Below, piece after piece: positions 45,815 to 56,271 of a stretch of DNA of 64,000 nucleotides. The position numbers were made by a program, and so were the translations under genes. This DNA comes from Theobroma cacao. Taxonomy: Eukaryota; Streptophyta; Magnoliopsida; Malvales; Malvaceae. Below the pieces are notes generated by a model, which did no database searches, had not been told where the DNA came from, and was given only the letters and a program-made list of their open reading frames with translations. Location of the stretch: contig NC_030854.1 of the NCBI RefSeq assembly GCF_000208745.1, positions 3,477,379 through 3,541,378 of the forward strand, written 5' to 3'. How positions within the stretch are numbered: the first letter of the stretch is position 1; every line of letters begins with the position of its first letter.

Positions 45815-46437
45815 ACCCCAACACTGAAGAGGAAAAATGGCATCACAAAATCAGCTAACATGCATCCATCCCATGCTGCGTGATCAAGGCCTGGATATGC
45901 TATGCCAGCATGCATGGTCTACCAATATCTTCAACTACAAACCCGACACACACTCAAAATCATTTCGAGCATTTGTTTTCAAAAAACTTACTCAGTTTTT
46001 ATTATTTCTATGCTCTTTTACAAAATGATTCATTTCCTTTTGTTTTTTTTTTAATTTAAGGCACATTGCTAGATTAAAATTAAGTAAATTATGTGAATGT
46101 TTCTTACTGGACGTGCAGGGAACTATAATTTATACATGCACAAAACAAATAAGAAGATTTTCTTCTCTTTCTTTTTTTCCTCTATTCAAGTGCATGCATG
46201 GATATATAGTTTGAATGTTGTCTTAACAGGCCAGCAGCATCTCCATAGATAAGAAGATTTGCTGCATCAAAGGATAAGATATAGGTAAAGACAATCAGAA
46301 GCTAGCATCCTCTAATGCTCTAAAAATAGAAGTAAGGTAATAAGCTGTTAAGCTGTGTTGTAAGGCTTATATAGTCCTAGACTTACTGCTATGGTAAGCC
46401 CTCTAAACCCATCCAAGATTGCAGAGGGATTTTTCAG

Positions 46438-47030
46438 CTGACAAGTTATACTGTACAATATAAGTGGTAGAAGAGTCCTATTGTTTGGCAGACTGCCTAG
46501 AGTTAAAATGAGCAGTCTCAAGTTGAGAACAATCTTTCATAATTTTAACAATCATAACTTTTTCTTTAGGTGCAGTTGCAAAGTCCTGGATTTCTGTTGA
46601 AAAAGGGTTTGACTGCTGTTCTCATATGATCTCCTGATACATAAAGTTTCGCCTGCAGAAAGTTTCTTTGGAGTTAGTGGTACATATTTTGAATGTGTAA
46701 TTTGTAGGGGCTTTTCTCTTGTTCTTGCTTTGTATTGTGTTGGAATGTACTTAATTTATTTCTGCTTTTATGATTTCTCTTCTCATTAACCCAACACATT
46801 GTTAAAGAAAGCTTAGCCATAGAAATGGAAGCAGTGACCAAAATAAAGTTCAAATTAAACAATTCTAAATTTAACTACTATTAGAAAGCAGGTGAAAATT
46901 TGAACAAGCAAGCAAGGTTTACAGAGGGAGAAAGAAAGAAAGAGAAATGTTTAAAAATCTAATGTACAATTTGTAAATCAAGTATTACACATTATCTAGT
47001 CCTTCGTGTATTCTGTAGCAATTATGACTC
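46438..47030. other. short spacer between the tandem HGSNAT-like copies
   Basis: There are 593 bases from the stop of the intact gene to the first recognisable exon remnant of the pseudogene. The intact gene's 3' UTR must lie here. I searched the minus strand for a start exon equivalent to residues 1-65 of the intact gene and found none. Confidence 0.6.
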
Positions 47031-50000
47031 TTATAGCTTCCAATATATACCCAATTTGTGCAAGATGCCTGAAAGGACTCCGTAGAAAGCAATTTCTGCA
47101 AATATTACGTACAGAAGGGTCCCTAGCCTCTCCGAGTGCCAAACATTTATGAAGACATGTTTTTGGATCCAATAGACCTGAGCATAGGATTTATTTAGAA
47201 AAAATTCCATTAGCTGATACTGCAAGAAGCTAAGATTGTCAAAATGTTTAACCTTAACATGATGGAAGTACTTACAAGGGTGTTGTTGCTGGACTCATAA
47301 TACCATCCATTTACAAATGCTGCAAGGATGCCTTGTGCACCCAGCACATATACCAGCATTGCATTCATTCCTATCCATTCCAGGAACAAAAATGGTGTCC
47401 TGAATCCCCATACATCAATCTGTCGATTTATTTCACAAGGGAACACAGACAAAGAGAACGTGTTTCAGTTATCATTAGCATTAGCCTTAGGAATATTGAC
47501 TAGCTGAAGAGTGTGAAATTATTTTACCAGGACGTAGAATGCAGAGAAAACAATTCCTGCTGCAGCGGCTGTGAAACACACATAGCTGAAACTGTAAAGC
47601 TGCTTGTTGATGGGAATAGCTGTAAATTTGCACACGAGCAACATGTGTTAATTTCATCTTGCATTGTTCCGAAGGAAATTGTATCTATCATAGGATTCAA
47701 ATGTGTTATTCCAGGAGTCTCACCGTCTGTAAAATGAAGAATAATGGCTACAATAAGTAAGCCCAACGCCATCGAGACCCATTGCTTGAGCCTCTCAAAG
47801 TGACCCTACAAAGACCGATTTCATTTTTATTTCCCTTCTTGAGGCTGATTGGCAACCACAATTCATGATACATTTAGTTTCGCATGTTTCTAACCTTGAA
47901 ATGAATTAAAACATGTCCATAATGGATCCCAATGGTACCGGAGAGGATAGCCAAAATTGAACTAAGAAAGAACAGCAACCAATCAAATCACTGGCTTCTG
48001 GGTATGTATGGATTACTTAGAATGAGAAGTTTTGGTTAATCAACAAACCTTAGTAAGCCTTCTGGTTCAAATGGAGCACGGCACCAGCTTGGGGCATTTT
48101 CACGGAAAGGACCAGAACCTGGAGAACTAAGAGTGCAAGCCTACAATTTTGTTGGAACAAAGTAAAATTGATGGTAAGCAGTGATGACTTTGCTAATCTA
48201 AAGGCAAATGAAGCTCAGAAATGTCCTGACCACCCTGATCTGGACTGACCTTTAGGCGTTGCCAGACAGGACTTGAGTAGAGATGATTAATGCCCCAAAC
48301 CTCTCGATCCACATAACCAACAGCATTGCAAGCAGGTCCTAGGTGTCCTCTCATCCCACATTTGACCTTAAAATTGCAGAAAAAGCAAAATAAACTGAGT
48401 CATTAGTTTTAGTTTTGGGGAAACTAGATTCTGATCAATTTTATGCATGGGGCATTTGAGCTATAATTCACAGTACCGTGTATCTCGTTGCTTCATCGTC
48501 ATTGTCTACCACAAAACTCCAATCTGGGACGTATAGTGAATATGTTGTGATCATGTAAATGACAAAAGCAACGAATCCTCCAATCCTAGATTTTCAATAG
48601 GTAAAAATGGTTGTAACTTTAGGTGAACCGTTGAAGCAAGGATACTAATACAACTTTGTTAGAATAGAAGTATAGAACTTATGGTTCTTTACCATTGCCA
48701 GCGGTATGCAGTAAAAATTGATAAATGTCCAGGTTCCAAAACTGTTGGTCTGCGCTTTCTAGTCAGAGTCTCTATCATGGCTACAATGAAGTAAACCAAT
48801 GCTATTCTCTGCTTGCAAGCAAGAAATTCATGATTAGCCAATACATCAATTTCGAAGACAAACTTTAGTGTATAAATCTGTTCATTTTGGATGTGTGCAA
48901 TCACCATTAAATTGTTGACATGAAGACAATTATAGGCCAAAGAAAAGACTGAAAATCTCTGCTAAGGATCAGGTGCTATTACCTGGAGGATGCCACACCA
49001 TCGGATTTGTTTCATGTCAACTCCGTAGGCAAGATCAGCAGGCGCATGGGAGTATCCACCTGCAGATCAGCAATTGCAATATTCACTAAGCATTGATTCC
49101 TGTCCAAGTGTCAAGCCACTTATCATTCTAGGTGCATCTACCTTTAAGTATTTAAGCATGCATATCAATGAAGGCTACTGCTATATATTTATTAAAATTA
49201 GGCATTGCCAACTTCTTTGAGTTGGCTAGTTTAATCCCATAAATCCTTCAAAACTTAGGAGGAGACTCCATTTTAAATGGTCTAGTCCAAAGATATAAAA
49301 ACATATTATATTAACACAGGGGGAATTAGAAGCTAAAATGGCATAGCCCTTGGCAAGGCTGGCATGGCATCAAATGATAATGATTGGGATATTTGGGTAA
49401 TGAAGCCTACCTTGCAACAAAACTCCCCAAAATAGAAGCTTTAGGGTTCTTAAGCTTATCTTCTTAATTGCATCCTTGATCTTTGGAACTTTCTGCAACA
49501 GGGGAGACAAAATTTATGAGAAATGACAACACATGTATTTAATTATTAGACTAGAAAGGACAGCACATGCATTTTATTATTAGATTAAATAATTAAAGTG
49601 CAAATTATGATATTTCTTTTTTGAAAGAAGAACAATTTGATTTTATATTTTTTAAATAAAAAAATTATATACTAATTAATGAGTCGTATGCAAATTATGA
49701 TCACTTTTTGATAGAAAAGTAAAAATTGTTTAGGCATATGTGTATTGCCTATTAATATGGATAAATATTGTGCATATTTTTTTATAGGTGTCCAATATTT
49801 GGTTGGTATTAAGCAGCTTATAATTTGATTCTGTTGTTCTAATGGTAAGAAACAAATCGAACAAAAAAATACAAAATTTTACTTAAAAATATATATTTTT
49901 TTTTATAATTGAGGGAGGGAGATTCAAACTCTGCTTTTTAGGCAATGGAATAATACATCAATTAATAAGTTAAATGCTCAGGTATTGCTTAAAAATATTT

Positions 50001-51619
50001 TATTTTAAAAATTTGAGTAAATTACATAAAATCCCTTGAGTTTTGATCATAATTATACTCAATGACATTAAATTGAAAAACTTACATTTTGTCTCGAAAA
50101 TCACATTTTACATTTACAAAATAGTATAATAATCGGAGTTCTACAACGACACCTGTTGAAATAATGACATGGCATCATGCCCTTATTTAATGGGAAAGCA
50201 CAAAATGTTAGGATTAACAAATGTATTGTGTTATATGATTTTTTATTGGAGATGAATATAATTGATAAAGTTTTTATAAAAATTTATACCAATTATTATT
50301 AATAACTTGAATTTAAACTTTTTAGAATCATATGATTTATATTTGAAAACTTGCTAAATCAATAATGCTTGAAGTCCTTACATGTAATGACATGTAAACA
50401 CCAAATAAGATTCGAAAAAAAAAAAAGAAATTAAAATTTAATAAAAATAATAATAATCGGTTGGTGTGGATCAAATTTTAATTACGTTTGGTTAAAATAT
50501 TAAAATTACTTATTTGATTCTATTGGATTCTTGATTCATAGTATAAAATAGAAATTATTTTCTTTTTACATTTCGGTGAATAAATTAGAGATAATATAAA
50601 AAATAAAAAATCTTTAATTTTTTAGAAAACGGAGAAATCAAATCAATCTGAACCGAATTGGAATCATTTGAACTCGGCTCAGGATTACGACCTATTTGGG
50701 TCGGCTTCGGAGAAATCAAAATATTGCACATCAACCGAAAGTTCTTCCAAAACTGGATTGAATCAAACTGTATGCAACCCTAGCACTAATTGTTTGATAG
50801 AATTCTTAGGGAAAACTGACATCACTCCCATTGCCTCAACCATATCTGAATATATTTTTGGGTTTCTTGAGGAAGAATTCTAAGCCCCATTTCTCAAAAT
50901 TGGGTGTTGTTCATTTATGCACACCTGGTGTTGGAGAAATTCCCACTTTTTTGAAAGATGCACATGCACTGTCCCCTTTGTCGACCCAAGTATTGTAGAA
51001 CTGACAGTAGGACATATGGACCGACTTGCCGGACCGAAAGGGAAGAACATGATAATCCAAACCCAGATGAACATAAGAAAGGCATCAGATTTGTTACCTT
51101 GAGAGCTAGGGCTATTGCCACCCCGACAATGAAGAGAAAAAATGGCATCACAAAGTCAGCCAGCGTGCAGCCATTCCATGGTGAGTGATCAATCCTCGGA
51201 TATGCACCCCCAGCATCATCTACTAATATCATCAGCTACAAGGTAATACAAAAAATTATCATTTAGTTTTTAAATAGCAATCACTTCATAAATTTACGCA
51301 TATATATTATTCATTTCGAATTTATTATCTTTTCTTAAACTTTGGGTTCGAGTCTTAGTGCACTCACCACGACGGTGAGCCCTCTAAATGCATCCAAGGT
51401 GGCAATCCTCTTGGTCTTTTGCTTGACTAGTGGTTGCTCCTCCAAGTTTTGTTGTTCAACTTGAGTGGTAGCAACCCTCTCTTCTTTATCATTTCCAATG
51501 CGATCTGCTGCTCCATCTTCCTCTTTCTCCACCTTTCCATCACGCTTATCTTTACGTTCTTGGTCAGGAGCACCTTCTTCATGAGCTAGCCCTTCTTCCA
51601 TCTTTCCAGGATCCGCCAT
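47031..51619 (-). CDS. HGSNAT-like transmembrane acyltransferase, intact copy
   Basis: Thirteen coding exons on the minus strand: 51619-51368, 51235-51098, 49492-49411, 49059-48983, 48808-48693, 48585-48477, 48366-48250, 48140-48049, 47961-47895, 47805-47724, 47619-47528, 47419-47276 and 47177-47031, giving 504 residues. All boundaries are GT-AG with matching phases. Residues 1-70 are a highly charged, probably disordered cytosolic tail. Then comes LDAFRGLTVV, the family entry motif, and many membrane segments. DHSPWNGCTLADFVMPFFLF holds H101, equivalent to the acetyl-accepting histidine of human heparan-alpha-glucosaminide N-acetyltransferase (HASWNGLTVADLVFPW). The human enzyme moves acetyl from cytosolic acetyl-CoA to lysosomal heparan sulfate. 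Plants lack heparan sulfate, so the plant substrate is unknown. The 1,605-bp second intron is AT-rich and holds MITE-like debris. Confidence 0.92.
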
Positions 51620-53668
51620 AACTTCTAGCTATTCCTCTCTTTGCCAAACTTTGAGGTTAAGAGAAAGACAAGGCTGGAGGATGATAGCAATAGTGAGAGG
51701 CAAACATAGGCAAGTTTATAATCATAGGGGCCGGCAATGGTTGGCGCCTAAAAAGAACAGTGGGGCCTGTAAAGGTACATCAGACAAACGGATGAAGATG
51801 GTTCGGACCCGACCAATCAAAGGACAGGTCATTGCCGTTTAAGACGCGAAACAAGTCCTCATATTCCGTGCTAGGTGGTAAGTAACTGTCACAACATCTG
51901 GAAAACTGAGATGCAAAAAATAAAATTAGTGGACTAATAACCAAGGCTTTTTATCTCATTCTTTGCACAACAATTCAACAGTCAACTCCCCTGTTTTGTC
52001 CCCTTAAGATCGGTTTAGTCTTAGCTGTTTCCCCTGTTGTTTGATTGGAATCATCATACGAGAAAAATGTTTTAATTAACCATTGAGAGGGAAGAAATTA
52101 AAGATAATAAAATTTTGGCATTTGAAGGTAGTCTTAGCTGTTTCTTTTGGTGTTTGTTTGTAAATATCACCTGGAGAATATTATTTTGTCTACTGAGGGA
52201 AGAAAGAATAGTTTGAGTCTTTGAGATATATTTAATTGACAGAATGAACTTTTAATTTGTATCAACTCACAAGCATACTCTTCACTAAATCATCTGGTAA
52301 GTTTAGTCTCATGTAATTAGTTATGAAACTTTTTATTATTATGACATCACCATAATTGTAACTAAGGAGATATCTATGTATCAATCTTAGCATAAGTATT
52401 ACTTTTGATAAGTAAATGACATTTATTTTATTAATTTAATTATTTTTAGTTGAATTTAGCATGTATCTAGATCCCCTTCCCTACGCAATCGGAGTCTTAA
52501 AGTCAGTGTATGTCTAAATCGGACTGCAACATATGTTTAAAAATTAGCTTGTTATTGAATGGAACTTATCTATCAGTGAATAAGTCCAACTGAGAATATT
52601 AATTTGATGATCAAAGAGAAAAGCAACGAAGTTGCCTTTTGAGAGTGCGTTCTATTTGATGACACAAATTTGTTGGAATCACAAGAAAAAGGCTTATTGT
52701 GATGTTTTTGTATTAATTCAACTAATCAAACTTGTAATAGAATATTAAGAAAATTAAATATTCAGTGGATATAATAAGAAACCAAATCTTTATATATATG
52801 GTAGGTCTCTTTCTTGACCTTGAACCATAGTGAAGACTGGAGTGATATCAGAGAAAATATACATTGAAGCCGGCATTCAAATGCATATGCTGGATTTTTC
52901 TTTTTCTATGATCCAATTGAATAGAAAGCATGGTTGTCTAATTTGTTCATTTGAATACTTTATGATTGATGCATAGCCTGCTTAAATTGCAGAATGAGTT
53001 AAGAAGGATTTACCCATAGCAGAAAGTTTATGGCAAAAAAAAGATTGCAATAAAGTATTTAACTTAATTGGGCTTTGTTTGGTCTCGATTTGGGCTAAGA
53101 TGACACTGAAATGAGGTTATCATTTCAACGGTAAAAATGAAAAGCTTGTTGGGCTTCCCAAACCATAGCAAGTAATTATTACAGTCTTGGATAATCCATC
53201 AAAAGATTACTGACTAGTAGCACAGTTAGATTATCTAATTACATATAGCAATTCGATTATAAATTAACTGCAATAATTGAGATGCTTTAGATATATTTGA
53301 CTGAAACGACAAGAATCTGACTTGCCTTGATAGCTTCTTAATGTAAACAAATCAAGTATACAAATGGTTGGTGATGGAGGTCACTTGTGTCCGAGGGGAA
53401 GAAAAACAGATTTCTATGACTTTGATGTGTACAGATAGTTTTCAATGGCGCTGACCCACAAGATTAAACAAGAGTTTGATTCTCTTGAAACATAAAATTC
53501 AAGGATGTTCATCCAATTAGTACGAGACAAAGATCTAAGACAAATTTAGTTCTAAGTGACTTAATCTCGGAAATATGCCAAAGCTGTTTCATTTATGTCT
53601 TACATGTAGACTCTAATCGCCGGCTGCCAAAGCTCAGTGGTGGAGACTGCTCAAACTGAAGTAAGAAA
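51620..53668. promoter_or_regulatory. divergent intergenic region, HGSNAT-like (-) and NFD4-like (+)
   Basis: The two genes point away from each other across 2,049 bases, so both promoters must lie here. The sequence is AT-rich with no third gene. I cannot name a specific regulatory site. Confidence 0.45.
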
Positions 53669-55468
53669 ATGGTCCTAACAGAAAAAACTGGTGGCGGCAG
53701 TTGGAGGGAGATGAAGAGCTTCTTCTTGGCTGTACTTTCCAGCAGATTGTTCATGGCTTTTGCTACAATAATTATTATGTCTGCCAATGGCTCGGGATAC
53801 ATGTTTGGTCTATATTCCAATGACATTAAAACAACATTGGGGTATGATCAAACAACCCTCAATTTGTTAAGTTTCTTCAAGGACTTGGGTGGTAATCGTG
53901 GAATCCTGTCAGGGCTCATCTATGAAGTTGTGCCACCATGGGTGGTTCTTTCCATGGGTTCAGTATTGAATTTCTTTGGCTATTTCATGATATGGCTATC
54001 AGTCACAAGCCGCACAGCCAAGCCCCAAGTATGGCAGATGTGTTTATATATGTGGATAGCTGCGAATTCACAATCATTTCCGAACACAGGTGCACTGGTC
54101 ACATGTGTTAAGAACTTTCCTGGAAGCAGAGGCTGTGTCTTGGGCCTCCTGAAGGGGTTTATTGGTTTAAGTGGTGCAATCATGACTCAGTACTACCATG
54201 CATTTTATAGGGATGATTCAAAGGCTCTAATCTTGCTGCTTGCTTGGCTTCCAACCATTGTTCCCTTGATTTTTCTTCGAACAATTCGGATTATGAAAGT
54301 CATTCGGATGGTGAGAGAGCTCAAAATTTTCCACAGATTCCTCTACATTGCTCTTGGACTTGCTGGATTTATCATGGTCATGATTATCTTGCAAAACAGA
54401 CTCAGCTTTAACAGAACTGAGTATATTGGAAGTGCTTCTGTTGTTCTTATTTTACTACTTCTCCCACTTGTTATTGTAATTAAAGAGGATTTTAATGTTT
54501 CGACGAGCAAAACACAAGCTTCGAATACTCATTCCCAATTGAATGTTGTGATTGAAAATCCTCCTGCAGTTCCAGCAAAGCCAGCAGAAGCAACAAAGGA
54601 GGCGTTTAATTGTATTAAAAAGATGTTCAAGCCACCCGACAGAGGGGAGCACTACACCATTCTCCAAGCAATTTTCAGCATTGACATGCTAATTCTCTTT
54701 ATTGCAACAGCTTGTGGCACCGGTGGAGCATTAACAGTTATTGACAATCTGGGTCAACTTGGTAAATCATTGGGCTATCCGACTCATAGCATATCTGCAT
54801 TTTTATCACTAGTGAGCATATGGAATTTCCTTGGACGGGTCCTGGCAGGTTATTTATCTGAAATTGTCCTGACAAAGTACAACTTCCCCCGTCCCCTGAT
54901 GCTCACTTTCGTGATTCTTTTGTCTTGTGTTGGCCATCTTTTGATTGCCTTTGCAGTTCCCAATTCTCTTTATTTTGCTTCAGTGATGACAGGATTTTGC
55001 CTAGGAGCCCAATTGCCCCTACTGTGTGCCATTATATCTGAACTATTTGGTCTTAAACACTACTCCACAATGTACAATGTTGGGTCAGTTTCTAGCCCAG
55101 TCGGATCGTACATTTTCAATGTGAGAGTGGCTGGTCATTTGTATGATAAGGAAGCTGTGAAGCAAACGGAAGCTCTAGGACGTACTAGGAAACCTGGACA
55201 GGACTTGAGCTGCAGTGGGGCAAAATGTTACAGATTGGCTTTTCTAATCATCACTGCTGCTACCTTGTTCGGGAGTATTGTTTCATTGATTTTGGTGTTT
55301 CGGACAAGAACATTTTACAAAGGTGATATCTTCAAGAAGTTCAAAGAGGAAGTGGTGGAGTCCCAAGCAGGTGTGGCTCCAACAGGAAATGGTGGTCTTT
55401 CATTAAGGGAAATGGAAGACAATGCTATTGTCACCGTCCCAGAAAAAACAGCCCTTTCTGATGGGTAA
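53669..55468 (+). CDS. NFD4-like nodulin-like/MFS transporter
   Basis: A single uninterrupted exon encodes 599 residues. The N-terminal half is a nodulin-like domain (SRLFMAFATIIIMSANGSGYMFGLYS near residues 26-51; FKDLGGNRGILSGL; MWIAANSQSFPNTGALVTCVKNFPGSRG). A hydrophilic linker near 275-320 follows. The C-terminal half is MFS-like (GTGGALTVIDNLGQLGKSLGY; RVLAGYLSE; SELFGLKHYSTMYNVGSVSSPVGSYIFN). About 12 hydrophobic segments are visible, so a plasma- or organelle-membrane carrier is expected. The substrate is unknown, and the family name comes from Arabidopsis NUCLEAR FUSION DEFECTIVE 4. The start ATG is followed by a polar stretch (EKTGGGSWREMKSF) that recurs in the truncated relative at 62521, supporting this start. 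Confidence 0.93.
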   Translation: MVLTEKTGGGSWREMKSFFLAVLSSRLFMAFATIIIMSANGSGYMFGLYSNDIKTTLGYDQTTLNLLSFFKDLGGNRGILSGLIYEVVPPWVVLSMGSVLNFFGYFMIWLSVTSRTAKPQVWQMCLYMWIAANSQSFPNTGALVTCVKNFPGSRGCVLGLLKGFIGLSGAIMTQYYHAFYRDDSKALILLLAWLPTIVPLIFLRTIRIMKVIRMVRELKIFHRFLYIALGLAGFIMVMIILQNRLSFNRTEYIGSASVVLILLLLPLVIVIKEDFNVSTSKTQASNTHSQLNVVIENPPAVPAKPAEATKEAFNCIKKMFKPPDRGEHYTILQAIFSIDMLILFIATACGTGGALTVIDNLGQLGKSLGYPTHSISAFLSLVSIWNFLGRVLAGYLSEIVLTKYNFPRPLMLTFVILLSCVGHLLIAFAVPNSLYFASVMTGFCLGAQLPLLCAIISELFGLKHYSTMYNVGSVSSPVGSYIFNVRVAGHLYDKEAVKQTEALGRTRKPGQDLSCSGAKCYRLAFLIITAATLFGSIVSLILVFRTRTFYKGDIFKKFKEEVVESQAGVAPTGNGGLSLREMEDNAIVTVPEKTALSDG

Positions 55469-56271
55469 TAAAGAACTCAATTTCATTTAGTCTATACTTG
55501 AATCAGTTAAGCCAAAAAAAAAAAAGACCATACAAATTTGGATTTTGATGTTTCCCTCTTCATGTTTATGAATTACCAATGTTTAATGTTTCTTTTTTTT
55601 GGGTCTGATTCACTTCGTGCTATTGATACCTAGCCTAGATAAAACCAGGTTGACATTTTTTTTTTAAAATTCATGTGTTCAGGAACAGAGGATAACCACC
55701 TCTGTGGAGCTTACAAAAGGATTTTGCACTGTTTTACACTAGTTGAGTAAAACAGTTCAAAATCTTCTTACAAAGTTCACTCCTAGAGTTGCTATACCCA
55801 AACAAGAAAATCCCTATCCCCTGCACATCAAAATCACAAGAGTGCACATCAACGCTTTCCTGAACACATGAAATCCCAACCAGCTGATTATAACCCAGAA
55901 AATTCCAGCCCACAACCTGTACATACTCACACAAGACACAAAATGATCCACCAACCAGCTGCTACAAAAGAAAAACAAAAAGTTCCAGCCCTTAACCTGC
56001 ACATACAATCAGAAGCCATCACAGCCATAAAGCAAAAGACCAATACAAGAATCAAAAGGCTACAGAAGGATCCACAACCCATCGACTTATTCCAGCACTC
56101 GTATAAGGTTCTCATTGCGTTGAATTTCCGGTGTCGCTAGAATTGCATGAATAATTAATAGACACTAAAACAAACTTATATGTTTACATAGAAATCCTAA
56201 GTATTGGAAAGATACTGGGACGCATCTAACAAGGCCTGTCAGGGTGTCGTGCAGTCTTATTATTTTCGATG
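55469..56271. other. convergent 3' region, NFD4-like and receptor kinase
   Basis: This separates the 3' ends of two convergent genes and likely holds both 3' UTRs. The open frames here (for example around 55868-56140) are low-complexity and unsupported. Confidence 0.55.

Larger units (their letters stand above)
38627..46437 (-). pseudogene. HGSNAT-like acyltransferase pseudogene, broken by a Copia element
   Basis: This is the downstream tandem copy of the gene at 47031-51619. The exon remnants are 46437-46387, 45934 to 45820 (interrupted) with 41128-41102, then 40960-40879, 40764-40679, 40426-40311, 40165-40063, 39972-39856, 39765-39675, 39577-39511, 39430-39358, 39242-39151, 39017-38875 and 38771-38627. 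Lesions: no ATG exon; a duplicated CATG in exon 2 shifts the frame; a Copia insertion splits exon 2; exons 8 and 12 each lack one base and exon 13 two bases compared with the intact copy (91 versus 92, 143 versus 144 and 145 versus 147); the exon 10 donor is displaced. Most splice sites and exon lengths are otherwise preserved, so decay is recent. The conserved histidine in LDHAAWDGC survives as text. No functional protein is expected. Confidence 0.9.

Noticed and set aside
46438..46560. Open stretch upstream of the first HGSNAT-pseudogene exon
   Set aside because: No ATG in the open frame and an in-frame TGA upstream; not a start exon.
49850..51090. Possible extra gene within intron 2 of the intact HGSNAT-like gene
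   Set aside because: Short unrelated frames only; AT-rich filler and MITE-like fragments.
55868..56140. 90-codon frame between the NFD4-like gene and the receptor kinase
   Set aside because: Polar low-complexity sequence in a convergent 3' region, without motif or start context.
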